Positions 43,077 through 54,695 are shown, counted from the stretch's first letter. The stretch: DNA of 64,000 nt from Sporopachydermia quercuum (GCA_001599295.1 BCGN01000004.1:66138-130137); one strand, 5' to 3'. The notes: a model not told the origin generated them from the sequence alone. Made by a program: numbers and translations.

Positions 43077-44486
43077 TTACTCTANAATATAATTACCAAG
43101 TTTATCCATTTTCAACTCTTTCACGCCTTTTTGAAGAATTTCAATGATTTTCTCATTCTCTTCTTCGAGGCTTTCGGCTTCTTCCTCTTCTTCCTCGCTT
43201 GTTTCGCATTCTTCTGATTCCTCTTCTTCCTCCTCTTCGTCACCTTCTTCATCACCTTCTTCATCACCTTCTTCATCACCTTCTTCATCACCTTCTTCAT
43301 CACCTTCTTCACCACCTTCTTCATCGTCTTCATCATCTTTCACATCATAATCTTCAGCTTTAGCATTAAACTCACCTTCCTCACGTGATTGAGAAATGGC
43401 ACTCTCGAACTCTTTTGCCTTCTTCTTACTGAAACCAGAAGCTTCTACCTCTTTATCAAGCTCAGCAATTCGTTGGATATCCCTTTTAAGCACGGGATAT
43501 GCATACTTGAATCCTTCACCGTATCCATCAGTGTCTTCGTATATATCAGAATCAACAGGTTCGTAGTTGAACTTCTTCTTGAAAAATAGCTTTATACAAT
43601 CCACATCACGGTCAAAGTATCGTTCAGCATCGACGTGATCAATTGATACACATTGCGGGAAATCAATAACAACAAATTGCTTACCAGATTCATCATTTTG
43701 CAGTAAGTCGGGTTTTTTCTTTTCTTTATCAATTTTTCCTTCATGTCGTTTAGCAACCATATCTCTACCTGTATCTTTGATCATAATATTGAATTCGTTA
43801 AAGTCACAGTGTATTAATCCATGATTAGCCAATGCAACTATAAACTTCATTAATTCAGAATATAACTGTTTATAATTAGCATGATCAATTAGCTGTCTCA
43901 TTGGAAACCCATCAATTCTTTCCATTAATACCATATGACGACTCCAATCAATAGGCCTTGGAACGCTGAAGCCATCGCGATGTAAAATGGTCATGAAAAG
44001 ATATTCCTTTTCAGCAGCTAATCTACTAAGATACATCCAATTCTTAGTTTTCTTATTTCTCAGATAATCTCTATTCTTTTTCACTGTTCTAAAAGATATT
44101 CTGCCTAATCTATGAACCTTTAATACGTTTTCTGCATTTTCCTCATCAGTTGCGCTGAAGATATCACTTTCCTTACCAATACCTATTTGATTGCCTAGAG
44201 CATAAAGATGACCTCTGTTCAAGAACGCTCGGAGACCTAGGTAATCGAAACCTAAGTATGAGAGTTTATAGCCATCATATTTCGCATTTCTTACCTTTGA
44301 AACCAGTTTGATCTTTGCAAGATCAGAGATACATCTGTTGGTGTTAGAAACAGATCTGAGACCACCGATTTGATGGATTAGTGCAGTAGGAACCACCTCA
44401 TGATTTCTTGATCCTATTTCGACAGCTGTGAGAATACGAAAATCGTCAGCAGTGACATATCGCATCTGGGAAGTGTCTAACTTCAT
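43077..44486 (-). CDS. RIO2: Atypical protein kinase Rio2, 40S maturation
   Basis: 469 residues. The N-terminal winged helix opens MKLDTSQMRYVTADDFRIL, nearly as in yeast Rio2. The RIO kinase core has IGIGKESDIF (P-loop region), catalytic Lys123 in VLKVH, HCDFNEFNIMIKD with catalytic Asp228, and the metal-binding VIDFPQC with Asp275. Rio2 binds pre-40S particles and its ATPase cycle promotes final cytoplasmic 18S rRNA maturation. The C-terminal tail is very acidic and carries an in-frame 12-bp minisatellite encoding EEGD repeats (43240-43323). One N at 43085 falls in the penultimate codon. Single exon; start is the family-conserved Met. Confidence 0.96.
   Translation of the reverse strand: MKLDTSQMRYVTADDFRILTAVEIGSRNHEVVPTALIHQIGGLRSVSNTNRCISDLAKIKLVSKVRNAKYDGYKLSYLGFDYLGLRAFLNRGHLYALGNQIGIGKESDIFSATDEENAENVLKVHRLGRISFRTVKKNRDYLRNKKTKNWMYLSRLAAEKEYLFMTILHRDGFSVPRPIDWSRHMVLMERIDGFPMRQLIDHANYKQLYSELMKFIVALANHGLIHCDFNEFNIMIKDTGRDMVAKRHEGKIDKEKKKPDLLQNDESGKQFVVIDFPQCVSIDHVDAERYFDRDVDCIKLFFKKKFNYEPVDSDIYEDTDGYGEGFKYAYPVLKRDIQRIAELDKEVEASGFSKKKAKEFESAISQSREEGEFNAKAEDYDVKDDEDDEEGGEEGDEEGDEEGDEEGDEEGDEEGDEEEEEEESEECETSEEEEEEAESLEEENEKIIEILQKGVKELKMDKLGNYIXE
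43240..43323. repeat. In-frame 12-bp minisatellite in RIO2 tail
   Basis: Six perfect units TCACCTTCTTCA plus one variant (CCACCTTCTTCA), encoding EEGD on the minus strand. Confidence 0.95.
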
Positions 44487-45200
44487 CTTGGTAAACAGTA
44501 ATGATAGATGTAAATAGTGAGTGATACTATCTGTGACTTGTTATGTCAAAGGAGGGATGAAGATAGTGTAATTAAGGGTTTCTGCATTTATGTATGCAAG
44601 ATAATTTATTGAATAAATCACGTCTGTTACTGACTATAACTTTTAGTAGGAGTTTAGCAAATTAATATGAAGTTTTTCATTATATGTCATGTCTTTCCTA
44701 GCGACAGATTAATTCTTTCTCAGTAAATAAATTTTTTCTTTAATAGTTCAATCATGCGCGTTTATGCAAGAAATATGCGAGGTTATGTTTAGTGAGATTT
44801 AAGGTATGACTACCTGTGATGAGACAAGAATGCATTAACTGATTATGTGATATTTTAGTTTGAATATTCATGTCTCCTGATATGGGACTATCGATAGTAT
44901 ATCGAATATTAGTAAAATGAGAACAGTTATCATTAAATCTCTGAACGAGCCAGAAAAAAATAGAACTACAATTATTTGATGATTTACATATCAATTATCT
45001 TCAAAAAGTGTTCGGGAAAGTTTGGTACGTTTATTTAATACGTTTATTGAAGGATTCACCGTAGAGTACTCATCCTCAAGTAACAGGCAGAAGAGTTGCT
45101 GTATGGTACCAATATGTCATGTCATTATGCATGGTTTTGCTTATACAGTTTCTAGTAAATAATTATACTGATTATGATAAAAGTAGCTGTGGCACTTGTT
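44487..45200. other. Intergenic RTT106 / RIO2
   Basis: 714 nt between tandem minus-strand genes, holding the RIO2 promoter. The 80-codon minus frame at 44752-44994 has no family features. Confidence 0.5.
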
Positions 45201-46680
45201 CTATGAATAAAGATAATCTTCTTCTTCCTCTTCTTCTTCATTGTCATCATCCAGTGATTCGTTCACATTTTGTTCATCTTTGATTTCTGCTTCTGGAGAT
45301 TCTTCTTCTTCCTCTTCCTCTTCACTAACTTCATCATTTTCTTTTTCCTTTTCACTTTCGGACTTCACCTTCATTTTCTGAATCTCGTCAGCTGCTTCTT
45401 CCTCTTCTTCCTCATCATCCTTCTCTTCTTCCCCACCGTCTTCTTCACCGTCGTCCTCTTCACTATTACTATCCTCACTTTCACTGTCGGATTCAGCATA
45501 ATCTTCGTCGTCGTCGTCGTCATCATCATCATCATCATTACTATTACCTGAATCCGCTGACGCAATATCAATGTTGTCACCAGCATCTTCTCCTGTATCG
45601 TCCTTTTTATAACCAGTTTGTTTTAATTGAGGCTTTGCTTGCAACTCTTCACTCAAACTCTTATTATTGAAATCCTTAGCTTGGACATACTCATCGATCT
45701 TCGAGAAATCGTCCTGATCAATCATACTGAATTCAATCTGTTTGCTGTTTTGTTTCTCCTCGTTTCCCTCAGTCGATTCTTTATCTGCTATCTCCAGATT
45801 CAGACTAAATGTTCTTCTGGTGATCGTACTATACACAACTGACCTTATATCAGCGTGCTGAAAATTGAGAATAGGTTTCCGCATACCAAATATTATACAG
45901 CTTGGGAANAAGAACAGGGATCCCTCTCTAGTACCGAAATGAGCACCAGCAAAAAAGGAACTGTTTTTTCCGTCATAGAAACTGGTATCCACTTTAATAT
46001 TAGCCTTCCGAAACTTATCTAAAACAAAGATTTGACAGTTCTTAGATGGTACCGAGGAGTAGGATTTAATGAAAGAAGCTTCAGTCAGCGTAATTACAAC
46101 TGGATTGCTATCGTCATTTCTGAGTAGTATAAGATTGGAGTGTTGTTTAAAATCGGGTACTGGCGTCACTGTCGCTAGGTAAATTGCAGTGTTAACATCA
46201 GGGATATATATTTCAGGCTTGCTGTCAATTGCCTTAGTGCCAGCCAAAGATAGTATATTATTGTTGTTCTTATCAGTAAATAATATCAAATTGAGCTTCT
46301 TCCGTACAGGAGATGTAAAAGTTACATCCTTCAGATGCAGCAGTATTTGATCTTCGGCTTTCATGATTTGTGCTAACGTTTCTGGTGTGGTGACAGCTGC
46401 AGTCGTCGATGAGGAAGAGCCGCTGGACGAACTGTTGAGCTTCCTTTTCTTCCTATCTGCTTCATCCTGCAATGAAAAGTGTTTTATGACATTCTCAAAC
46501 GCTGGCTTAGTTTCAGGATAATTTTCTATTGGAGATGAGCTTCTGTTAGTATTATAAGTGTAGGATTCAACAATTTGACGAAGTTATGTCATCAGCTGTT
46601 AAACTGCAGGAATAGCTCATACTAATGATAGAGTTGACCTCTTCAGCTATCTTAGCTGGGAGTTGTGAAATCAAGGTCAT
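45201..46680 (-). CDS. RTT106: Histone chaperone Rtt106, two exons
   Basis: Exon 1 is 46680-46623 (MTLISQLPAKIAEEVNSII) and exon 2 is 46525-45201; phase 1 join gives 460 residues (yeast Rtt106 has 455). The donor is GTATGA and the intron ends TACTAAC...CCAATAG. The first exon corresponds to the small N-terminal dimerisation helices. Exon 2 carries the tandem PH core: FTSPVRKKLNLILF, DSNPVVITLTEA, GTREGSLF-FPSCIIFG, MRKPILNF, SVVYSTITRRTFSLNLE and EFSMIDQDDFSKIDEYV. The C-terminal third is an extremely acidic Asp/Glu tail. Rtt106 binds H3K56-acetylated H3-H4 and deposits it in replication-coupled and heterochromatin assembly. The frame continues upstream of the first in-frame Met of exon 2 into the intron, so the spliced start is preferred. 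One N at 45909. Confidence 0.93.
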
Positions 46681-47376
46681 ATTTTGGTCTCCAGAGAATA
46701 GAATTGAGTACTTTGTTAATATCCACTAAAAAAATCCTTTAACCGATATTGTAGTATTTTTTTTTTGATTTTCAGATGTATAAAAGTGAAAATGATGTTA
46801 ATAAGAAGAAGAAAGCAGCAATGATGTAATTGTTCACGCGTCCTCATTGTTTCCGGTTTATGCCAGTCACGTGTTTGAAACGCGGAGATTATTAGTACCA
46901 CAATTACTATCAAACTTCAAGAATAGTGCAAGAAATTTTCTTCAAAATTAACAATTAACCATTAAATTACTAAAACTTAAATGGTTTCAATATAATAACG
47001 CACCTTTTTTGCCTAGAACTATCTCGATCTCTTCAGGCTTGCATATTCTATCAACTCACAAGGGTTTGGGAATACATGTTTCGGAAATTATACCCATCTC
47101 CTTGTAGTACAATCTCCGAAATTATCGCATCTTATCGTCTTCTTATACTAAACGGACCGATCATGATATTTCATTCCAATCAGCAACAACAGCATAGATC
47201 TCCAGTTTACAGTCCTTTTTACACTCAAAATGATGAATAGACGTTTCATGAATAACCGGACAGATTTTGTTGCGCACTAGAGCTGTAGAAACTGAGATAT
47301 ACATCTTGTGTTTCTCTTATTGATCATCTAAGAGACTACTTGATTTATCTCATAAAGGTACTTGTTGACATCCAAG
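46681..47376. promoter_or_regulatory. Bidirectional promoter RTT106 / DDC1
   Basis: About 700 nt between divergent chromatin/checkpoint genes. It contains an ACGCGT MluI cell-cycle box (46836-46841) and a CACGTG E-box (46868-46873) close to the middle-left part, nearer to RTT106. Confidence 0.6.
46836..46841. promoter_or_regulatory. MCB element ACGCGT
   Basis: Exact MBF (Mbp1-Swi6) core, 156 bp upstream of the RTT106 start and 536 bp upstream of DDC1. S-phase expression suits both genes; the assignment is inference. Confidence 0.55.
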
Positions 47377-50127
47377 ATGACCAATATTAAAGCCGTTATT
47401 AATGGAACAGACAGAAGAGGTATTTGGAGTAAAGCAATTGCCTGTTTAACATCTGTAGGACGAAATATCAGATTTGATGTATCAGAAACTTCAGTAAGTT
47501 AATAGCACATGGCACATTTATGAGCACATTTGCGTGATAGGCGTAAGATACTAGATTTGTACTTTGTGATATAAAATGATTTATTATGGATTTATTTCTA
47601 ACAGAAATAGATTTCTTTGTCAGCTATAAAAGACTCTAGGACATCTTATACTGAAGTTATATTCTATGATACGTATTTCAGTCACTACAATGCCAATATT
47701 GGTGGGAATGCTGATATCTATTCATTCCTGCTCGATGGGAAAGTAAGTACCCAAGAAACTGTTCTCTGGGCAATCACTATAACTTCTAATTTGCTTATTT
47801 TCTTTTATTCTTTTATTCTCTTTTATCCTTCTTTACTAACAATAGGCTAGTCACTGCTTCCACTGTTCAGAAGACTAGAAGGTGTAAAGGATATTGAGAG
47901 TATCATTCTTTCAGTCAACGATACATCAGATGAAGCAGTACCCAATCAACAATCATCAAGAGAACCAACAGCAACAGCAGATCATCAAGAAAACTCTTCA
48001 AATGCTTCCCCAAAATACGATTTGACCATTGAAATCAAATCCATATATGAACTAAAGAAAGTATACTCAATTCCTTACGGTATAAGCCACAACGCACGAA
48101 TGAGAACTAATAAATCGGTTTATAAGAAACGGCAAGAGAAGAGTTTGATTCCCCCTTCAAGTATTGATCCTCGTGATTTGACATTTGAAGATCTGGACTG
48201 CAATTATTTTGTCATTGAAACGTCAACAATAAAAAAGCTGTTGGAAGCATCGTCAAATGCAGTTGAAGAGTTTGGGATTCACTTTACACCGGAGAAGGTT
48301 GTTTTCACTGGCCAAACGAAATCAATCAAATCTGATGATGGAGGTAAGTGCTTTTGAATTAGGAGATATATGATATATGATGAGGAGTGCAGTTGTAGCA
48401 GACAATATGGTATTTGATAGTAATTGAACTGCCGTATCTGTTGATTAGCGGGCTTGGAATGAATGAATTATTACTAACTGAACGATGATTGCATTGTGAC
48501 AGATGTGTTGAAACATCCAATGGGAACAACGATTCGTGTAGATATAAGTGAATTTTTCAATTGTTCAGTTGAGAACGGATCAGGAGTTAAGTTCCAATTA
48601 AAGGATTTCAAGGTATGTTGATCTCTTTGATAAATGTAGATGGTAATATGGTAATTGGTGATAAATGGATGATAATATGTGGCATGACGTTAATTTGGTC
48701 ACCCGACTTGAAGCCTTTGCTGCATGCCTATGGTTGATGGATGTTATCATTAGAAAGGTGCAATAATAAAGGCAAGGGGTTCATAAAATTAAATACAGGA
48801 TTTTGTGCTTTTCAATGCTATGGCCAAGTACAGCAAGTGTTCAGCAAGTGCTCGGTTATTACATTACTACAGCAATCCAAAAGAAATTGGCTCTTGCAGA
48901 GAGAAATAATAACATGAACCATTAGCACCAATGCCGGCATTCTATTGATGCTTTTGTTGAAGTTGACTCAACTTTTTAATGCTTGTTTTCTGCTAGCGTT
49001 AGCCTCAGCATCAGCACTAGATTAGCATTAGCGTTAACATAATTATTACCCTAATCATGGCCATATCATAAGTCAACACCTCTCTGGCATTCATTCTTCT
49101 ATTAACACATCTCAAGACATTTGTTAATATAGTGGTAACATTCTCTAATCTAATGGACGTTTATTATAACCAGCCTAACGAACCAATCTGTTTTGAAATC
49201 AACGATATGGAAAAAGGATTCTTTATGCAGTTGGTTCAAGTGACTGATACTAATGATCATATAGACGTTACTTCTAAAGCTGGTGTGAATAGTATTAATA
49301 GTATTGATAGCTCTAACAGTGTCACCGCTACTTCTGCTGCTAATAGCAGAATTGACATTCATACGACAAGAGGACTGAATCTAGAGAGAATTGAGCCTAA
49401 ACGAAGGAAGTTAAGAGAATTAAGCTCGCCAAAATCTCAATCTCAGTCTCAGTCTCAAGATCAATCTGATACTGAGGAAGAAGATGTTGTCAAAGGCTTG
49501 AATCCTTATAAACCTGCCGACGAGTTGTCTCAATCTGTTGGTAATAATGATGGTAATAATGACGGTGACGATGGTGGTGATACTGATGAAGATAGGAGAA
49601 ATGACAGTACTAACAATAGAATGGAACATCAACAGAATGCGAACAGCACGGAGACGCTCAGAAAAGAAAGCGTAAGACCAGTGAGAAAACAGCAGGAGGA
49701 GTATTCTATCAGTTGGGATTCAGGGCATAGTAATAATAGTAGAAATGGTGATAGTAATAGTACTACCAGTAATAATAATATCAATAATGCCATTGGTAAT
49801 GCCCGACAGACTGGAGCTATTCGCCTACCAATTCTCACTAGACAAAAAGCAAATGTTCAGTCATTTTATAAGAAACAGAATACTAGAAGTAAAAGCAAAG
49901 GAGATGGTAAAGGAGGTAAAGGGAGTTCACCGTATGATGATAATAGAAATAAAAGTAATAATGGTACTGGTGATGATGATAGTAATAGTAATGGTAATAA
50001 TGCTAATATGGTTAATGGAATACCAGAAAATGAAAAGATTGATGATTCTGCTGAAGANAGTACGCAGAGAGATCAAATAGGACCGACCCAGGATATTAAT
50101 AAGCCTAAGGGTGTATTTGATTGGTGA
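47377..50127 (+). CDS. DDC1: 9-1-1 checkpoint clamp subunit Ddc1 (Rad9 homologue), five exons
   Basis: Exons 47377-47493, 47611-47742, 47851-48343, 48503-48612 and 49117-50127 join in phase to 620 residues; S. cerevisiae Ddc1 has 612. The PCNA-like N-terminal part begins MTNIKAVINGTDRRGIWSKA, with TEVIFYDTYFSHY, FLLDGK, LFRRLEGVKDIESIILSVND, VKFQLKDFK joined to TFVNIVVTFSN, and FFMQLVQVTDT, following Ddc1/Rad9 order. The C-terminal half is disordered and rich in Asn, Ser and Asp, and it ends GPTQDINKPKGVFDW, like the Ddc1 terminus TQVEKPRGIFD, a tail implicated in checkpoint activation. The 9-1-1 clamp is loaded at damaged DNA and activates Mec1/ATR. Four donors are GTAAGT, GTAAGT, GTAAGT and GTATGT; branch points include TCTAAC, TACTAAC and TACTAAC. 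At two acceptors the first AG after the branch point (AACAG, AATAG) must be skipped to stay in frame. Intron 4 is 504 nt. Confidence 0.92.
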
Positions 50128-50393
50128 TCATGGTGACAAGATCATATAGCATGTAGAGCTGATAGAAATAGAAATAACAGGTAATAGGTTACTATAATAT
50201 TGTATATAATTTATGACTAACACAGTAAACAAACAGATTTGAATGCTGCTGAATAACAATTAATGTATAATATAACCTATGTACCAAAACACAATAACAT
50301 TAGCTTTCTTTTCAGTAAGATTTCAATTAAACATGTCATGAGAAAATTGAAGTATACTACTTCTCTAGAGTTACTAACTTTCAACTATAACAT

Positions 50394-51764
50394 CTAAGCA
50401 GTAGGTGCAGGTTTAGGCTAGTATGAGAGGTTAGCAAGAGCTGCAAGTCGCGACTGGTTGTATGCTGGTTTGTAGATAGATCGGAGGTTATGGAATGTGA
50501 ACTCAAATACTTACAGGTTCGGAAGCAGCTGCTACAGCTTGAACTTCATTCTTTTCTTTACCACCGAGGCTGTACGATGTGTTAGTAAAAGAAATGGAAA
50601 AGGAGTGTAAACAAATTGATTGCAAGAGTAGAAGAATACATACTACCAATAGTTGAGCCATCTTGAACCTTGGATTAATTGAGATGTTTCATTGATTGCA
50701 TGACAAGCAAATAATAAAGGATTGACTGGAGTAATAGAGACCCTATGACAGTTAGTATTGGTTTTGAAGTAAAACATAAGAGAATAATACAGGGTGAAAT
50801 GACAGTTAAATAGGGAAGACGCTAAGCAGCTATTAATGAAGCTACNCAGTCATCAACAGTATTTATATCAAATCAGCATGAGTTTCAAATCGTCGCATAC
50901 GAGTATTTCATGAAAACCAAAGAGTAAATGATCAATGAACCTGTCATTGGACCAGAAATCAACTGAGGGTCTTTCTTGATATCATAAATTGCAGCCAAAG
51001 GAATACCAAAATTAGAGACAGGTCCTGATTTGGCTAGTTAGTATTAATGATAGTAGGAAATAAGTGGATGTTTGTCGTGCAATCGGTTATGTTTATTATA
51101 GCAATGGTATAGCAGCGACAGATAGAGCTTTTTGCAGGTTTGAAGAAGTTTATCAGTAGACCTGAATTTGTATCAAAGGAGCATGCTCTCATGATAATAA
51201 TTAATATAAGGTATTCTCAGCTCATAAGTTGTCTCAAACATTGAGTTTACATTTGAATAAGAGTATAGCAAAAAAATACTGATAGCTCTTAATGCCATAT
51301 CGAACCTGTTCTTATCTACTATTGGTATCTTCTCACATATGGTGCCCTATTCCTTTCTTTCACTATCTTGCTGTTTAATATAACCTTTCAAAGAATTTTC
51401 CACAGCTCACCCTCTACCATTGCAATATACAGCTCATCAATTCTCTCACGAACGAAACACTTGTTATTTCAACATACCCCAAAAATGTGTGGAGCAGATG
51501 TCTATCAACAAAAAAAGCACAGAAGAGACATCAGTAGTTAGTAATCAAACTATTAAACTTCTTTTTGAAAGCTAAGCCGTTATTCCTATATTATTATGTA
51601 CATCATTCACATACACCTTGAGCATCTGTTAGTACAACGTCTACCAATCAATTAATTGTACAGTAACATTCAGTTACACTTCAACTCCATGACCAAAAAA
51701 CATACTTCACAAAATCCTTGCTGAATACAAAGTTCTTTGCTTTATTGAAAAACTGTGATGACAT
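50394..51764 (-). CDS. MPC1: Mitochondrial pyruvate carrier subunit Mpc1, seven exons
   Basis: Exons (minus): 51764-51706, 51625-51615, 51501-51478, 51024-50901, 50742-50644, 50569-50515 and 50417-50394. They join in phase to 131 residues, against 130 in S. cerevisiae. Diagnostic sequence: YICSTHFWG / [39 protein letters not shown], then [20 protein letters not shown] and RWLNYW. Mpc1 pairs with Mpc2 or Mpc3 in the inner mitochondrial membrane to import pyruvate. Six introns interrupt fewer than 400 coding bases. Exon 2 is an 11-nt microexon, required because exon 1 ends in phase 2 and exon 3 needs phase 1. Introns have GTATGT/GTATGC/GTAAGT donors and TACTAAC branch points; intron 1 ends TACTAACAG with no spacer. 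The last exon adds PKPAPTA; reading through the sixth intron would instead end EPVSI. Exons 3-6 are secure, the first two and last are model-dependent. Confidence 0.9.
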
Positions 51765-52862
51765 TTTGCAGAACTATAGAAGGCAATTGATGGAATTATG
51801 ATATAACTGTCTTGATCCTAAGCTGCTGATGCGGTTAGTAAAGAAAATAAGGATGTGAATGCTAAAGTAAAATTCCTCTGTTGGGTGCATAATGCTTATT
51901 ATTATTTGTGGTAGAATGACAATGGATAATGTTACAAACTAAATGGTGATTATTACACAATCATATCATTCACAAACGAAAATTAAACCAACCACAAAGC
52001 ACAATCATTGAGCAATACAGAAATAACAAACATACCAATTAATTACGCCCTTGAATACTGATATATCTGTGCTCGGTCAATTCATACACTGCACTCTGCG
52101 TTCCTTTTCAACATAGTATAGCTTCGACTACAATATATCAAAAGATACATTTGACTATCTATACCTTGAAAATTGTTCCTTCCCCATATATGTTACATTC
52201 ATCTGGATAAATAAATCATGTTGCAAAACGATTGAGGGGCATTCTTACTACTTTCAAATGTTTGAAGACTATTAGCTTGATAAATTTGTGTTCACATAAT
52301 ATCAATATAGATACTTATTCCGGAAACGATATTCTGGTACTGGTTCTTTTACTCAACATATGATCTCCGTTATTTGTTATCATCTATTCTTTGGCCAAAC
52401 AACCTCCAAGGATAACCAACAACAATATTAACCAGAGTAGCCTGCTTATATCCTGCCATTTTCATTGCAGTGATGTTGTTATGGGATTATTGAACCTATT
52501 AAAGTGATATTGGTACTTTCTGGTTAATTCGACGAACTGAATATGCTCCCAATTCTCAGCTATCATATCCTCTATTCTCAAACCTAATCAGCCATTCTGT
52601 TGTATGATGAGATAGCAAGCTGTATAATTACATTAGAACTACGCTCAACAATTAAACAAGAACGCGGGAGACTACTCAAAGGAATAAGTTATAATCAATA
52701 GACACTTTACTATTAAATAGAGTTAAATCGAACCAGTGAATGTGGAATAGCCCCATCCATAGCAAGCTCATCAACAGCATAACTTTGTCTCTTACTATGC
52801 TACATCACTCCACCGAGTAAATCACAACATCAACAGTACAATTCACGCAAAAAAGATCAACA
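51765..52862. promoter_or_regulatory. Divergent promoter region MPC1 / AMSH-like
   Basis: 1.1 kb AT-rich interval between divergent genes. No recognised binding motif or additional gene. Confidence 0.5.
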
Positions 52863-54695
52863 ATGGATCGCGTGTTATCAGTTAAACAATTAGTGGAGAT
52901 TGGAAACAATTATGAATTTGATCCAAAGATTCCCTTTCGAATGTGGATAGAAACAGCCTACAGGGTTCTGATTAAGGTATGCTATGACAAGGCAGACGAG
53001 GAAGTGGATTATTGATTGAGATAGGAATATTACTTGAAGTATCACTAGTTCTTTGGTATTGATTTGCTTAATAAAATTGCTGTCAAAACAGCTATCAGCT
53101 GATAATTACTATATAACAACTTCGTTTCTTGAAATACAGTATTACACAGTTCAATAACTGACTTCCTATCTCTGTTTTCTCTTTATAACCTACTAACATT
53201 AACTATCAGGCTGAAGAACTATTGATTGAAAGATCTTATAGTGAAGCATATATTCTGTTTGCAAGATTCTGTGAGTACGTACTATTGTTAGTTTATTACC
53301 AAGTACTCTATTGTTGATACTGTGGAAAAGGAGAAACTATACCCATAGCACCACAATAGATAAGTATCTGGTGGTTGTAACAGCTACCAAATCTACTGCA
53401 ATCACCAATCATCAACCGAATATGCTTCCTTGTATACATTCTAACATCTATCTAGTCTAGTGTTAAATAAACTACCATCGCATCCTTCGGTTGATTCAGC
53501 GGCTCTCAAAAAACTTGTGAATGTATGGAAACTCATTGCTATCTCTCTTATCTCTTCTATCATGCCCATATACTAACACACTTAGGAACTACCAAATGCC
53601 CTAGCACGTATGGAATTCATCAAGCCTATCATTCAGCATGAATTCAATGAATTCACAAGACACAAGGAAGAACGCAGACGTTTACTCGTGCAAAACATCG
53701 AACAGAGTAAAAAGAAAAAGGAACTTGATGATGCTAGAGAGAAAAGAAGCAAATCACCTTTCAATGCTCAGAGTAATAGGGCTATTGACATTGGAAATAC
53801 GGTTGGATCTGAATTGACAGAATTGAAGAAGCTGCTGTCAAAATTGAATAGACCACTCAATGGCAGTATCCAGAATTCAACTAACACTTCAGTGAATTCG
53901 CGATTTGATTCAAATTCAAATGCCTATCAATACAGAACAGCTAATCAGCTCAACTATCCTACCATTCCTATTTCCCAGCATAATCTATACAATTCTGATG
54001 TTTCTCAGCTATCAATTGATCTTCCTCCTAAGATAAATCTTCCTGGCTTTGCTCCAGACAATAATGTTTCTACTTCATCTACAACCTCCAAGTCTACCGC
54101 ATCCACTGGCAATGTCTACCCTACAAAAGATCAAACGGAAGCAGGAAAGCCTCTGAGGAGCGTATTTATACCAAAACTCTTGAGAGAAAACTTCCTAGCT
54201 TTGGCGAGACCAAATACAAGGAAGAAGATAGAAACCTGTGGTATTCTATGCGGAGTTCTCAACAGAAACGCTTTTTTCATAACTCATTTGGTGATTCCTC
54301 AACAAGACGGTACTTCCGATACTTGCACAACTAGAAACGAAGAAGAACTCTTCGAATTCGTGGACTCCAATGAACTATTTATCATTGGCTGGATCCATAC
54401 CCATCCTACCCAGTCTTGTTTCCTCAGTTCAATTGATATCCATACTCAGAACTCATACCAGATTATGCTTCCGGAAGCTATAGCCATAGTGTGCTCTCCG
54501 CAACATGAACCCAGCTGGGGTATATTCAGGCTTACCGATCCACCAGGTATTGGAATCATTACTAAATGTACTAAGAGTTCGTTCCATCCTCACCCTGAGA
54601 AGAATATATACAAGAATGTGTATATGGGAGATAATACCGGAGGAGTTGTTTTGAGGGACGATGTTCCTTTGAAAGTAAAGGACTTTCGAATATAG
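52863..54695 (+). CDS. AMSH/Sst2-type JAMM deubiquitinase, four exons
   Basis: Exons 52863-52976, 53210-53270, 53461-53522 and 53586-54695 join in phase to 448 residues, near S. pombe Sst2 (435) and human AMSH (424). The N-terminal USP8-dimerisation-like helices read PFRMWIETAYRVLIKAEELL, SYSEAYILFARF, and KLPSHPSVDSAALKKL. A charged coiled coil (KEERRRLLVQNIEQSKKKK) and a disordered linker follow. The MPN+ domain begins SVFIPKLLRENFL and has the catalytic Glu295 (IETCGILCG) and the JAMM motif IHTHPTQSCFLSSIDIHTQ with His350, His352 and Asp363; the family insertion TSDTCTTRNEEELF and the zinc-site Cys/His near PEAIAIVCSPQHEPSWGIFR are present. AMSH enzymes cleave Lys63-linked ubiquitin from cargo at ESCRT-0 endosomes. 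S. cerevisiae has no active AMSH, keeping only Rfu1, related to the N-terminal part. Branch points TACTAAC, TCTAAC, TACTAAC. Confidence 0.92.

Noticed and set aside
43144-43350. Ser-rich + strand frame opposite RIO2, and similar frames opposite RTT106
   Set aside because: These are antisense shadows of the acidic repeats (EEGD, DDD/EEE) of the real minus-strand genes.
48613-49116. Intronic RNA gene in the 504-nt DDC1 intron 4
   Set aside because: I looked for C/D and H/ACA signals; only repeated AGCATTAGCGTTA-like words were found, with no fold I can support.
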